From Hymenobacter coccineus (GTDB lineage Bacteria; Bacteroidota; Bacteroidia; Cytophagales; Hymenobacteraceae): a stretch of 64,000 bases of DNA. The notes under the pieces were generated by a model. That model was not told where the DNA came from. It saw only the letters and a program-made list of their open reading frames with translations, and did not search any database. The stretch lies in NCBI RefSeq assembly GCF_001816125.1, contig NZ_MDZA01000222.1, positions 1 to 64,000 on the forward strand. Direction: 5' to 3'. Positions 8,315 to 19,702 of the stretch are shown one piece after another; the first letter of the stretch is position 1; every line of letters begins with the position of its first letter. A program made the position numbers and the translations under genes.

Positions 8315-11300
8315 TTAATAAGTGAGACGGACGGAGAACAAGACCGAGCGCGTGCTCGGGTTGTTGAAGTAGTCCAGGCCGCGGCCGTTGGATACCCCCG
8401 TCAGGTTCGTTTCCGGGTCCACGCCCGAGTAGTTCGTCCACAGGTACAGGTTGCGGCCAGTCAGGCTGAAGTCGATGGACTGCAACTTGGTAGCGTCGCG
8501 GAAGCCCTGGTTGTTGAGCGAGTACGAGAGCGTGACTTCGCGCAGACGCGTTGTGTTCACGTGCTCCACGTATTGCTCGCCGGCGCCGGTGAAGCCGCTG
8601 CCGGCCCCCGAGCTGTACCAGTCCTCGTCGAGGGCCACGGGGCCCCCGCCGTAGTTGGCCACCGAACCACGGAAGGTCACGCTGCCGTCGTTGTTGAGCA
8701 CGTAGGCAGAATTCTGGCCCACTTTGGAAGCTACAGTGCCGCCGCCGAAGGTTTTGGTGGCGGCCGCGTCGGCGGCGCTCAGCGTGGTCTTGGTGCCGCT
8801 GCTGGCCGAGGTGCCGAAGTAGTTCAGGATGCCGCGGGTGCCGTTCCACACGTCAAAGGCGTGCACGTGGTCAAACAAGGCGTAGACCGACAGGCCCTTG
8901 TAGCGGATGGTGGCGCCAAGGCCCCCGCGCCATTGCGGGTTGGGGTCGCCCACCACGCCGTTGGCGGGGTCGAGCTGGGCAAAGCCCTGGGCGTCGAGTA
9001 CGAGGGCGTTGGTGCCGTCGGTGGTGCGCTGGAAGCGCGAGCCGTACAGCGTGCCCAGCTGGTAGCCCTGGATGGCCACCGAGTTCACGGAGTTGCCGCC
9101 GAAGCCGTTCAGGAACACCGAGCTGACGCCGGCCAAGTTGGCCACGTTGTTTCGGTTCTGCGAGAAGTTGGCGGCCAGGTTGAAGCCGAAATCCTGCGTC
9201 TTGATGATGGCCCCGTCCAGTTGCAGCTCAACGCCTTTGTTGGTGATGGTGGCCGCGTTCTGGAACTGCGACGAATAGCCCGTGGTGTAGGGCTTCGAAA
9301 TGGCCAGGATGGCGTCGGTCGTCTTGTTGTTGTAGTACGTGGCGCTGAAGCTGATGCGGTCTTTGAGGAAGCGCAGGTCCAGGCCGGTTTCCACTTCCTG
9401 CTTGCGCTCGGGCTTCAGGGTGTTGTTGCCCTGGGCCGTGCTGCGGATGTAGCCGCCGCCGTAGGCTGCCACGTCCAGCGCGGGGCCGTAGCCGTCCACG
9501 AGCTGGCCGCTGGCGGGGATGTAGTACGTCTGGGTTTGGTACAGGCCGGGCTGCACGCCCACCTGGCCGTAGGCCACGCGCAGCTTGCCAAAGGTCAACC
9601 CTTGCTTGTCGGCCAGGGCCCCCACTTTGGTGAACTGCCAGGCAAACGTGCCCGAGGGGAAGTAGAACGTGTTTTTGGTGGCGGTGCCGAATGTTGAAGC
9701 CGCTTCGCCGCGCAGCGTGCCCGTCAGGAAGAACTGGTTGAGCAAGGCCACGTCCACTTCGCCGTACACGGCCGCCGTGCGCAGCACCGTTTTCAGGTTG
9801 AAAGGCGTGCGGGCGGTGGCCGGCGAGTTGTTGAGCTGCGGCGGCGACAACACGTTCACGATGTTGGTGGCCGAAGCGCCCAATTGGTCGGCGCGCCGCT
9901 CGTTCAGGTTGTTGCCCACAATCGCCGAAACCGAGAAGTTCTCGCCGAAGTTGTGGTTGGCCCGCACAATGAAGTCGTTGTTCACCTGGGTTTCGGTGAT
10001 GTTTTCCTCCGTCACGGAGCCCGTCAACTGGGCCGCCGACTGGCGGGGGAAGAAGGCCTCCCGGCGGTCGTTGTAAGTATCCACGCCCGTGCGGTTCAGG
10101 AAGCTCAGCCAATCGGTGGGGTGGTAGTTCAGCTCGGCCGAGCCCACCAGGCGGTTCACCAGCGAGGTGTTCGTCACGCGGTTAATGGTCCAGTTCGGGT
10201 TGTCGTAGCCGGGGTTGGCGGCCCCCAGCGGGTTGCGGTAGCTCACCTGGCGGCCGGTGGTAACGGCCCCCGCGGCGTTGGTGTAATCGCCGTAGTACCC
10301 GCTGTTGTTGTAGTCGGCCGGGGTGCGCAGGCCCCCCAGGAAAATGCCGCTGGTGTTGGAACCCTGCTGGATGCGGTTGGAGAGCGTCCGGGCGTACGTT
10401 ATGTTCACGGCCGAGCTAAACTTGTCCGACAAGTTGCGGGTCACGTTCGCGCGGATGGTCGTCCGGTTGTTGTCGCTGTTGTTGTACACAATGCCCTTGG
10501 TGTAGGTATTGCTGCCGCTCAGGAAGTACGTCGATTTTTCGTCGCCGCCGCTGAACTCAATGGAGTTGTCGCGGTAGTAGCCCGTGCCAAAAATGTCGCG
10601 GCCGTGGTCATACGTCTGCTGGCTGTTTTTGCCGCCGTGGGGGTTGGCCGCCGTGCCGTTGGCAACGCCGTACTGCGTCGAGCCGTCGGGAAAGGTCACG
10701 AAGCCGCGGTAGCCGGGGGCCCCTGGAGTAATAATCTGGGCGTCGGCCCCGCCGGTGCGGGTGCTGATGTCGTCGCCCCAGTTGGTGCGGCTGCCGAAGG
10801 CGTAGCGGCCGGTGGCCCCCTGGCCGTAGTTGAGCTGCAACGCCGGCGTCTTGTTGATGCGGTCGAAGCTAAAGGCCGAGCGCACGGCAATGTGCATCCG
10901 GTCGCCCAGCTTGCCCTTCTTGGTGGTGATGACGATGACGCCGTTGGCGGCCCGGGTGCCCCACAGCGCGGCGGCGGCGGCGCCTTTCAGCACTTCCATC
11001 GAGGCGATGTCGTCGGGGTTGATGTCGTTGAGGCGCGAGGCCTGCACCACGCCGTCTACCTGGTTCGAGCCGGCCCCGCCGTTGCTGGTCAGGATGCCGT
11101 CGTTGCCAATCGAGGAGTTCGAAATCGGAATGCCGTCCACCACAATCAGCGGCTGCAAGTTGCCCGTGATGGTGGCCGCGCCCCGAATCTGAATGTTGGC
11201 GCTGGCGCCCGGGTCGCCCGACGAGCGGGTGATGAGCACGCCCGGCGTCTTGCCCGAAATGCCGGTCACGACGCTGGTTTCGCCCGAGCTCACCAGGGCC

Positions 11301-11692
11301 GTGCCCTGCACCGTGGCCTGGGCCGTGCCCAGCTGGTCGCGGTTAGCCTGCAGGCCCAGGGCCGTCACCACCACTTCGCTCAGCTGCTTGGCGTCGGTGG
11401 CCAGCGCCACGTTCAGCGCGCCGCCGGTAATGGGTCGCTCCTGCGTGGAGTAGCCCACAAAGCTGAACACCAAGGTCGAAGCCTCAGCTGGCACGTCGTT
11501 CAGCACAAAAGAACCCTCCGCGTTACTCGTGGTGCCAACGGTCGGCCGGCCCTTCACAATCACCGTCACCCCGGGCAGCCCTTGGTTGGTGGCCCGGTCG
11601 GTTATTTTCCCCGAAACGGTTCGGTTCTGCGCTTGGGCCTGCTGCAACAGGCCGCCAAGCAGCAGGACAAACAATAGTAGCGTTTGCTTCAT
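8315..11692 (-). CDS. SusC/RagA-family TonB-linked outer-membrane receptor (copy 1)
   Basis: This is a TonB-dependent importer barrel that works with the SusD lipoprotein directly downstream. The 1125-aa protein has a signal peptide (MKQTLLLFVLLLGGLLQQAQ, cleavage after AQA). A carboxypeptidase-like regulatory domain follows (about 24-105, GKITDRATNQGLPGVTVIVK, VFSFVGYSTQE). Then come a plug domain (about 115-235, with the family motif IQIRGAATITGNLQPLIVVD) and a long beta-barrel ending in an aromatic C-terminus (VRLTY). The N-terminal 50 residues are nearly the same as in copy 2, whereas the barrels differ strongly, which suggests different ligands. Confidence 0.95.
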   Translation of the reverse strand: MKQTLLLFVLLLGGLLQQAQAQNRTVSGKITDRATNQGLPGVTVIVKGRPTVGTTSNAEGSFVLNDVPAEASTLVFSFVGYSTQERPITGGALNVALATDAKQLSEVVVTALGLQANRDQLGTAQATVQGTALVSSGETSVVTGISGKTPGVLITRSSGDPGASANIQIRGAATITGNLQPLIVVDGIPISNSSIGNDGILTSNGGAGSNQVDGVVQASRLNDINPDDIASMEVLKGAAAAALWGTRAANGVIVITTKKGKLGDRMHIAVRSAFSFDRINKTPALQLNYGQGATGRYAFGSRTNWGDDISTRTGGADAQIITPGAPGYRGFVTFPDGSTQYGVANGTAANPHGGKNSQQTYDHGRDIFGTGYYRDNSIEFSGGDEKSTYFLSGSNTYTKGIVYNNSDNNRTTIRANVTRNLSDKFSSAVNITYARTLSNRIQQGSNTSGIFLGGLRTPADYNNSGYYGDYTNAAGAVTTGRQVSYRNPLGAANPGYDNPNWTINRVTNTSLVNRLVGSAELNYHPTDWLSFLNRTGVDTYNDRREAFFPRQSAAQLTGSVTEENITETQVNNDFIVRANHNFGENFSVSAIVGNNLNERRADQLGASATNIVNVLSPPQLNNSPATARTPFNLKTVLRTAAVYGEVDVALLNQFFLTGTLRGEAASTFGTATKNTFYFPSGTFAWQFTKVGALADKQGLTFGKLRVAYGQVGVQPGLYQTQTYYIPASGQLVDGYGPALDVAAYGGGYIRSTAQGNNTLKPERKQEVETGLDLRFLKDRISFSATYYNNKTTDAILAISKPYTTGYSSQFQNAATITNKGVELQLDGAIIKTQDFGFNLAANFSQNRNNVANLAGVSSVFLNGFGGNSVNSVAIQGYQLGTLYGSRFQRTTDGTNALVLDAQGFAQLDPANGVVGDPNPQWRGGLGATIRYKGLSVYALFDHVHAFDVWNGTRGILNYFGTSASSGTKTTLSAADAAATKTFGGGTVASKVGQNSAYVLNNDGSVTFRGSVANYGGGPVALDEDWYSSGAGSGFTGAGEQYVEHVNTTRLREVTLSYSLNNQGFRDATKLQSIDFSLTGRNLYLWTNYSGVDPETNLTGVSNGRGLDYFNNPSTRSVLFSVRLTY

Positions 11693-12021
11693 TTTTTGGT
11701 TGGTTTGGTGAGTAGAAATTGGGTGGTTGAAAAAATGAAAAGGCCCGTTAGATGAGAAATAGAACCTTTGCTTATGTATTGTCTGTGGAGGTAATCGGTG
11801 CTTTGGGACCCCTAGCCGTCGCTCAGTGAAGCGTAATTGTTGCCAGCCATCCTCGGGGCCCGGCCTATTCTCTGTTCTCTGTTCTCCGTAGCAGCAATTT
11901 GTGTTAACTAACAGTGAGCAATTGATTAAGAATAAGCTAACCTACCGAAATAAAAGAAAATAATATTTTACTGTGCTGTTTTAGAGCCCCAAACGGTCAA
12001 TTACTTCCTCGCTAGATGTAC

Positions 12022-12064
12022 AAAAGCCCGGGGCCTGCTGCACAGCAGGGGCCCCGGGCTTTTC
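12022..12064 (-). terminator. GC-rich terminator hairpin downstream of the second SusCD unit
   Basis: AAAAGCCCGGGGCC and TGCTG pair with CAGCA and GGGGCCCCGGGCTTTT, with a two-base bulge. A run of T follows in the minus direction. It is very like the hairpin at 17,600-17,640, as expected if the whole block was duplicated. Confidence 0.75.
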
Positions 12065-12145
12065 GCGTAAGTGGGGGCCCTGTGCCAGGTGCAGGTTTCC
12101 TAGGTAAGGTAGGTTACCCAGCGCTGGGGCCCCACCCCGCAACAA

Positions 12146-12172
12146 AAAGGGCTGCCCACTGGGCAGCCCTTT
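12146..12172 (-). terminator. Hairpin terminator directly after the susD/regulator remnant
   Basis: AAAGGGCTGCCCA pairs with TGGGCAGCCCTTT with almost no loop, giving a near-perfect palindrome 35 bases downstream of the remnant's stop. A T run follows on the minus strand. Confidence 0.65.
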
Positions 12173-12206
12173 CACAAAAGTGCAGGCGACAATGCAGGCG
12201 CTAAGC

Positions 12207-12432
12207 CTAGAGCTTGTCCCAGAAGATTTTCGTGGTCACCGCGTCGCCGCCAATGGCGGTAGCGGCGGCCGTGTAGTTGGTAGCGTTCAAGTACTGCACC
12301 AGGGTTTGCAGGCCGAGGCGGGCGTCGGGGGCGTGCCGCACGGTGTAACCTGCCAGCTCCAGCCGCCCCGCCATGGTACGCAGCGGGGTTTCGCCGTCAA
12401 TCAGCATAGTGCCGGTGGGTATGGGCAGGCAT
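12207..12432 (-). pseudogene. Remnant: start of a sigma-54 response regulator fused to the tail of a SusD gene
   Basis: The upstream part encodes PTGTMLIDGETPLRT, AGYTV and APDARLGLQTL. It matches residues 2-43 of the regulator at 5339-6706 (about 31 of 40 aligned residues identical, two codons missing). At about 12,290-12,300 it switches to NATNYTAAATAIGGD and TKIFWDKL, which matches the last 25 or so residues of SusD copy 2. The old ATG (12,430-12,432) is thrown out of frame by about 10 extra bases, and the phospho-acceptor Asp and all AAA+ parts are gone. This is best read as a deletion scar from inside a regulator gene into a following susD, so it should not be functional. Confidence 0.85.
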
Positions 12433-12492
12433 GGGCGGGCGGGGCAAGTGGGGCTCCAAAGAATGGCCATTCGGCTCGCTGGGCGGTAGCAG

Positions 12493-12521
12493 AAAGGGCT
12501 ACCCAATGCGGGTAGCCCTTT
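12493..12521 (-). terminator. Terminator after susD copy 2
   Basis: AAAGGGCTACCC (12,493-12,504) pairs with GGGTAGCCCTTT (12,510-12,521). It holds the same position as the hairpin between susD copy 1 and its regulator, so it ends the copy 2 operon ahead of the regulator remnant. Confidence 0.7.
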
Positions 12522-12562
12522 CAGAATGGTAGTCGGCTACTGCGTAGCCCGGCGTTTCGCCG

Positions 12563-14038
12563 TTAAAATTTGTCCCAGAAAACCTTAGTTTCCACCTTAT
12601 CGCCGCCGATGGCCGTGGCGGCCGCGGCATAGTTCGTGCCGTTCAGGTTCGACTCTTCGGTGGGGTAGCGCAGGCGCACCGGAATGCCCGACAAAGCCCC
12701 GGCCGGCGCCGTAAGCGTCGGGGAATCGAGCCGCCGCCAGTCGGTCCAGGCCTGCACGGGCTGGATGTATTCAGAAATCCATTTCTGCACGCCGATTTTC
12801 TGTTTGTACGTGGTGCCCGCGGCCGTGGCGTAGGCCACGCCCGGCTGGGCCAAGTAGGTAGCCGCATCGGCGGCCGAGCCCCCCCATTGCTGGATAGACG
12901 CCGTGATGGCCGCGTTGTAGTGCGTGGTCACCGTGCCGCCCACGCTAAAGCCACGGGCCGCCGCCTCGGCCAATAGGAATTCTACTTCTGAATAGGATTC
13001 CAAAACCGCTGGCAGCGTGGGGTCTTGCAAAGCGACGCCGGGCTGCGAAAACGAAGAAGCGTTGTTGTTGGTGCCGTACACCCCGCCGATGTACGTGCCC
13101 GGGGCCATGCCAGCGGCCGCTACCTGGAAGTATTTGGGCAAACGGGGGTCTTGCAGGGTCTCAAGCTGGTTGATGAAAAAATCGGTGCCAACGAAGTCTT
13201 TCCGGCCACTTTGCACCAGGTTTTCCCATAGGGGGTTGGCGTTCGGCGGAGCGGCCTGGAAAACGAAGTTTGCCTGGTCCCCGTTGGCCGCAAACACGTT
13301 CGGCGCGGCTTGTTCCGCCTGGGTCTTGGCCTGCGCGGCATTGGCGTCGGCCGTCGTGATGGCCATGCGCAGCTTCAAGGAGTTAGCAAATTTTATCCAG
13401 CTGGTCATATTCCCGCCGTACACCAGATCGGCCGAGCCCAAGCCCGCCGACCCGGACTTCATCGACGTGATGGCCGCGTTCAACCGGGCAAACAAATCCG
13501 TGTAAATCGTGGCCGCGTCGTCGTACTTAGGCTGCGGCTTGTTGAAGTCCAGCGCTTCCGTGTAGGGCACGTTGCCGTAGGTGTCCACCAGCACCGTCCA
13601 GGCATAAACCGAGAGCACCTCAATGCAGGCCAACTGGTTGGCCTTCACCGCGGCATCCAACGTGTTGTCGGCCGTAATGACCGTTTTGGCTTGGGTCAGG
13701 TTGAGCAGAACGCCCGGGGCAACGGTGGGGTCGGAGCTGCCGTTGCCCAGGAAGAGCAAACGCCAGAAGTTGCGCGGAATGGGGCGGCTGTCGATGTTGT
13801 AAATCGATTCGTCGAAGTAGGTGGTTTCGGCCCAGTACTGAACGATCAGCTCGAAGATGTTGGTGTTGACGTTGGGGCTGACCATGGCGCGGGCCAGCCC
13901 GAGTTGCGCGGCCGAAACCAGCGTAACGCCTGGCACCACCGTGGCTTGCTTGGGGCTCACGTTGTAATCCGTCAGGCTGTTCACGCACGCCGTGGCCGTT
14001 AACAGCGCCGGTAGGCAAATGAGAAGTGACTTTTTCAT
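12563..14038 (-). CDS. SusD/RagB-family outer-membrane lipoprotein (copy 2)
   Basis: This is the surface lipoprotein partner of SusC copy 2. The 491-aa protein starts MKKSLLICLPALLTATAC, with a lipobox (TATAC) placing the lipidated Cys at residue 18. It has a SusD-like_2 layout: the N-terminal region IFELIVQYWAETTYFD, VDTYGNVPYTEALDF in the TPR part, and the C-terminal motif WISEYIQPVQAWTDWRRL followed by RYPTEESNLN. The gene lies 23 bases after susC copy 2. It is only distantly similar to SusD copy 1. Its last 25 residues recur in the remnant at 12,207. Confidence 0.94.
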   Translation of the reverse strand: MKKSLLICLPALLTATACVNSLTDYNVSPKQATVVPGVTLVSAAQLGLARAMVSPNVNTNIFELIVQYWAETTYFDESIYNIDSRPIPRNFWRLLFLGNGSSDPTVAPGVLLNLTQAKTVITADNTLDAAVKANQLACIEVLSVYAWTVLVDTYGNVPYTEALDFNKPQPKYDDAATIYTDLFARLNAAITSMKSGSAGLGSADLVYGGNMTSWIKFANSLKLRMAITTADANAAQAKTQAEQAAPNVFAANGDQANFVFQAAPPNANPLWENLVQSGRKDFVGTDFFINQLETLQDPRLPKYFQVAAAGMAPGTYIGGVYGTNNNASSFSQPGVALQDPTLPAVLESYSEVEFLLAEAAARGFSVGGTVTTHYNAAITASIQQWGGSAADAATYLAQPGVAYATAAGTTYKQKIGVQKWISEYIQPVQAWTDWRRLDSPTLTAPAGALSGIPVRLRYPTEESNLNGTNYAAAATAIGGDKVETKVFWDKF

Positions 14039-14061
14039 AATTTAGATACTATTGCGCGGAT

Positions 14062-17000
14062 TTAGAAACGAAGACGAAGGTTGGCTCCGACGGTGCGAAC
14101 CGCTGGGTAGGCTCCGCCCTGGTAGCCCTGGCCGATATTTCCCGAGCTGGCAACGTCCTCCGGGTCAGCATCGGGCAAGTTCTTGTGGATGATCCACAGG
14201 TTGCGGCCGATGATGGAAAAGTCAGCGCCCTTCAGGAACGGCGTTTTGGCCAGCAGCGATTTAGGCAAGCCAATCGTGAGGGCTACTTCGCGCAGCTTCA
14301 CGTAGCTCGCGTCGTACACGAAGGCTGCCGCCGGGTTGCGGAGGTAGCCGTAGAGGCCGTAGTTGGAGTTGCTGACGCGGACCGTGTTGGCCGAGCCGTC
14401 GGCTTGTACCCCTGCCAGAATCACCCCGCCCCCGTCGGCAACGGGGGTGCGCGAAGGGTTGCCCAGGTCGTTACTGCCCGCCGTTTCGGGCTGCAAGCCA
14501 GTGGCCAAGCCGTAGTAGCGGTCGAGCGAGAAGACCGAGCCGCCCGACTTGATGTCAACCAGAAAATTCAGCGAAATGGATTTGTAGGAAACGGTGTTGG
14601 TGATGCCTCCGCGCCAGCGCGGCGTGGGGTTGCCAATTTCCTGGTTGGCGTCGGTCATCTGGTAGTACCCGTTGGCGCCCACCACCCGCTGGCCGTCGAG
14701 GTACACGAAGTTGGTGCCGCGCAGGGTGCCGTACGCCTCGTTCACCGTGGCGTTCGACGTGATGCCGCCCTGGTAGCTGGCCAGGATGATGTTGTCCACG
14801 CCCTGGTAGAGCGACCGGACCGTGTTTTCGTTGCGCGACCAGTTGGCCGACAAGCGCCAGTTAACGTCCCCGGTTTTCACCGGCACAACGAAAGCCGACA
14901 GCTCGAGGCCGCGGTTGCGCACTTCGCCCGAGTTCACGTAGCGGGAGATATAGCCCGTGGCGGCGGATACGCTGACCGGCAGAATCTGGTTGATGGTGCT
15001 TTGCTGGTAAATGGTGGCTTCCAGGCCCAAGCGGTTGTCGAGGTAGGCCGTTTCCACGCCGGCTTCGAAGCTGCGCGTGCGCTCCGATTTCAGGTCGGGG
15101 TTGTTCTTGGTCGTCGGCAGGGCAAACAGGGGCGTCGAGCCGAACACAGCGGGCTTGCGGTAGGTGTCAAAAACACTCAGGGCCGGGGCGTCGTTGCCCA
15201 CCTCGGCGTAGTTGGCCCGCACCTTGCCGTACGACAACCACGGCGCGGCGTCGTGCAGGTCTTCGGAGAAGACGTAGCCCAGGGCCGCCGAGGGGTAGTA
15301 ATACGTGTTGCTGTTAACGGGCAGCGTCGTGGAACGGTCAACCCGCGAGGTCAGGTCCAGGAAAATTCGGTCGCGGAAACCGAGCGTGGCGCTGGCAAAG
15401 AAACCATCCACGCCAACCTGGGTCACGCCCTCGCTGGGCGCGTTGATGGAATTGGCGGAGTTGGCGAGGGAGTACAGGCCCGGCACCACCAGGCCGCCGT
15501 TGGTGGTGGCGAACAGCGAGTTATCGTATTGGCGGCGCAAGTTGGTGCCCACCACCCCTTGCAACGTAAAGTTGGTGCCCAGGCTTTTGTTGAAGTTGGC
15601 AAATAAGTCGTAGTTGAACTCCCGGTAGGTGTGGTTGTAGCGCGAGTAGTACGGCACGTACGACGCCTGGGTGCTGCCCACGGCCGAACGCTCCTCCTGG
15701 AACTCGTCGTAGGAATCCACCGTCAGGCGGCCCACAATCTCCAGGCCTTTGAGCACTTTGTAGTTCGCCATCACGTTGCCAAACGTGCGGTAACGGGTGT
15801 CGTTCTCGTAGTTCTGGTAGCGAACGAAGTAGGGGTTGTTCCAGTAAATGGCCGAGAGGTCGCCGTTTTCGGGGCTGGCGAAGTTCCAGGTAGCGTTGGT
15901 GTTGTTGCGGAAATACGCATCCTTCAGCTGCGAAACGTCCAGGTTGGTCTCCCACCACTGGCGGAAGTTGGTCATGATGTTTTCCGACCCGTAGCCCGTG
16001 CCGTAGCGGCCCAAGCCGTCCACCCGCGTAAAGTTGATGTTCGTGCTGAGGGTCAGCTTGGGGTTCAAATTCAGCGAACCAGCGAAGTTGAGGGTGTTTT
16101 TGGTGATTTTGCTGTTGGGCAATACCCCCCGGTCGATGTTGTTGTTGTAGCCCAGCTTAAACGTGCCATTGTCGCTGCCGCCGTCCACGACGATGGTGTT
16201 CAGCGTGGAGGCCGCCGTTTGGAAAAAGGTGCTCGGGTCGTTCGCCCCAGCCGTCCAGGGCGTAGCTTGGCCAAAATTGGGGTCGCCCGGGGTGTAGGAA
16301 TACCACTGGCGCACGAGCAGGTTGGGGTCGAAAGGCGCGCCATACGAGGCGTCTTCCGAAGTAGGAGCCACCAATTCGCCGGTCGGCGAGTCGTTGAAAT
16401 AAGGATTGGTGGGGCCGTAGTAGCGGCCATAGCCCCCGCCGTACTGCTTTTGGTACTTGATGAACGTGCTTTTGTCGATGCGGCCCAGCGTGACGCCCGA
16501 ATTGATGGTGACCCCCATGCCGTTCTTACGCCCCTTCTTGGTGGTGATGAGGATAACGCCGTTGGCCGCCCGCGAGCCGTACAGGGCCGTGGCCGCCGCG
16601 CCTTTCAGCACCGTAGTCGAAGCAATGTCGTCGGGGTTAATGTCGGCCGCCGCGTTGCCGTAGTCGTAGCCCGACTGCCCGGACTGTTGGCCGGCGCTGT
16701 TGGTGTTCAAGTTGCTGATGGGTACCCCGTCCACCACGAAAAGGGCTTGGTTATTTCCCGTAATTGATTTGGTGCCCCGGATGACCACGTTGGACGAGCC
16801 CCCCAGCGTATTGCTCTGCTGGATGGAAAGGCCGGCAACTTTGCCCGATAAGCCGTTGATGGCGTTGGGATTGCGGGCCACCGTGATGTCGGTTCCGGTT
16901 ACCTGGGTGGCTGAGTACGCCAGCGAGTTGCGGGTCCGCTCCACGCCGAGGGCCGTCACCACCACTTCGTTGAGCTGCTTGGCATCGGTGGCCAGGCTGA

Positions 17001-17283
17001 TGTTGACGGTGTTGGCGCTCGTCACGGCCGCCTCCTGGGTGGCATAGCCCACAAAGCTGAACACGAGCGTCGTAGTACCGGCCGGCACGGGAAGGGCGTA
17101 CACGCCTTCCGCATTGGTCGACGTGCCAATCGTCCCTTTGTCTTTTACGATAACCGTTACCCCTGGCAGGCCTTGGCCCGTGGCTTGGTCAACGACCTTG
17201 CCCGAAATGGTTCGGTCCTGCGCCTGGGCCTGCTGCAACAGGCCACTGAATAGTAGCAGGAATAGCAATAGAGTTTGCTTCAT
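14062..17283 (-). CDS. SusC/RagA-family TonB-linked outer-membrane receptor (copy 2)
   Basis: This TonB-dependent importer has 1073 aa from the ATG at 17,283, where a proper signal peptide begins (MKQTLLLFLLLFSGLLQQAQ). The frame stays open 22 codons further up, into the leader. The carboxypeptidase-like domain (GKVVDQATGQGLPGVTVIVK, VFSFVGYATQE) is followed by a plug domain with NVVIRGTKSITGNNQALFVV and VLKGAAATALYGSRAANGVI. The barrel then runs to the terminal LRLRF. SusD copy 2 follows at once. The pair shares leader DNA with copy 1, but the barrel is diverged. No enzyme genes are adjacent, so the substrate is unknown. Confidence 0.95.
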   Translation of the reverse strand: MKQTLLLFLLLFSGLLQQAQAQDRTISGKVVDQATGQGLPGVTVIVKDKGTIGTSTNAEGVYALPVPAGTTTLVFSFVGYATQEAAVTSANTVNISLATDAKQLNEVVVTALGVERTRNSLAYSATQVTGTDITVARNPNAINGLSGKVAGLSIQQSNTLGGSSNVVIRGTKSITGNNQALFVVDGVPISNLNTNSAGQQSGQSGYDYGNAAADINPDDIASTTVLKGAAATALYGSRAANGVILITTKKGRKNGMGVTINSGVTLGRIDKSTFIKYQKQYGGGYGRYYGPTNPYFNDSPTGELVAPTSEDASYGAPFDPNLLVRQWYSYTPGDPNFGQATPWTAGANDPSTFFQTAASTLNTIVVDGGSDNGTFKLGYNNNIDRGVLPNSKITKNTLNFAGSLNLNPKLTLSTNINFTRVDGLGRYGTGYGSENIMTNFRQWWETNLDVSQLKDAYFRNNTNATWNFASPENGDLSAIYWNNPYFVRYQNYENDTRYRTFGNVMANYKVLKGLEIVGRLTVDSYDEFQEERSAVGSTQASYVPYYSRYNHTYREFNYDLFANFNKSLGTNFTLQGVVGTNLRRQYDNSLFATTNGGLVVPGLYSLANSANSINAPSEGVTQVGVDGFFASATLGFRDRIFLDLTSRVDRSTTLPVNSNTYYYPSAALGYVFSEDLHDAAPWLSYGKVRANYAEVGNDAPALSVFDTYRKPAVFGSTPLFALPTTKNNPDLKSERTRSFEAGVETAYLDNRLGLEATIYQQSTINQILPVSVSAATGYISRYVNSGEVRNRGLELSAFVVPVKTGDVNWRLSANWSRNENTVRSLYQGVDNIILASYQGGITSNATVNEAYGTLRGTNFVYLDGQRVVGANGYYQMTDANQEIGNPTPRWRGGITNTVSYKSISLNFLVDIKSGGSVFSLDRYYGLATGLQPETAGSNDLGNPSRTPVADGGGVILAGVQADGSANTVRVSNSNYGLYGYLRNPAAAFVYDASYVKLREVALTIGLPKSLLAKTPFLKGADFSIIGRNLWIIHKNLPDADPEDVASSGNIGQGYQGGAYPAVRTVGANLRLRF

Positions 17284-17659
17284 TTTTGAGTTGGTTTGGT
17301 GGTAGAATGTGGAAATGTGGGTTGAATAGGGGAAAGTGAAAGTTAGCACTTTGCTCGGAGACTCCTTTGAAGGAAGCTAGGGCCCCCAGGGCCCCTTTGC
17401 CGTCGCGTAGCGGAGTGCATTGCTGCCGGCCATCCTCAGGGCCCAGTCTATTCTCTTCTTTCCGTAGCAGCAATTTGTGTTAACTAATGGTGAGCATTTG
17501 ATTAAGTATATTGTAACGCAGTGATAAGCAAGAGGAATAATACTTTGCTGTGCTGCTTCGGGCCCCGAAATTACCAAGCGCATCACCGCTAAGTGCATAA
17601 AAAGCCCGGGGCCTGCGCGTAGCAGGGGCCCCGGGCCCTCGTTTTTCTGGCAAAACTTT
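17284..17659 (-). promoter_or_regulatory. Upstream region of susC copy 2, with the shared 26-base block
   Basis: No gene is seen in these 376 bases. The block 17,462-17,487 is identical to 11,886-11,911. Flanking bases, including TTAACTAA, a GTGAGCA-TTGATTAAG stretch and an AT-rich segment further out, are also conserved with copy 1. It is probably the promoter/leader of the susC-susD operon. The uvrB terminator lies at its far end. Confidence 0.6.
17600..17640 (-). terminator. uvrB terminator
   Basis: AGCCCGGGGCC-TGC pairs with GCAGGGGCCCCGGGC around a GCGTA loop and is followed by TTTTTAT on the minus strand. It lies about 20 bases after the uvrB stop codon. Confidence 0.75.

Positions 17660-19702
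<2,043 letters not shown>

Larger units (their letters stand above)
11693..12206 (-). promoter_or_regulatory. Upstream region of susC copy 1, homologous to the one upstream of copy 2
   Basis: No gene is seen in this 514-base stretch. Bases 11,886-11,911 (26 bases, starting CCGTAGCAGCAATTTG) are identical to 17,462-17,487, and similarity extends well beyond on both sides. The same layout occurs at both sites: susC start, a leader of about 190 bases, the conserved block, an AT-rich stretch, then a terminator hairpin. The conserved block is probably the promoter or 5' leader of both operons. I found no clean TAnnTTTG box. A conserved minus-strand string, TAT(T/A)CTTAATCAA, sits just upstream of the block. 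Confidence 0.6.

Noticed and set aside
9884-11677. Plus-strand frame of about 600 codons inside susC copy 1
   Set aside because: It is antisense to a clear SusC gene, with Val/Gly/Arg-rich nonsense composition and no domain.
11981-12175. 64-codon minus-strand frame between the two SusC units
   Set aside because: It runs across two terminator hairpins and has no homologue that I know; it is treated as intergenic DNA.
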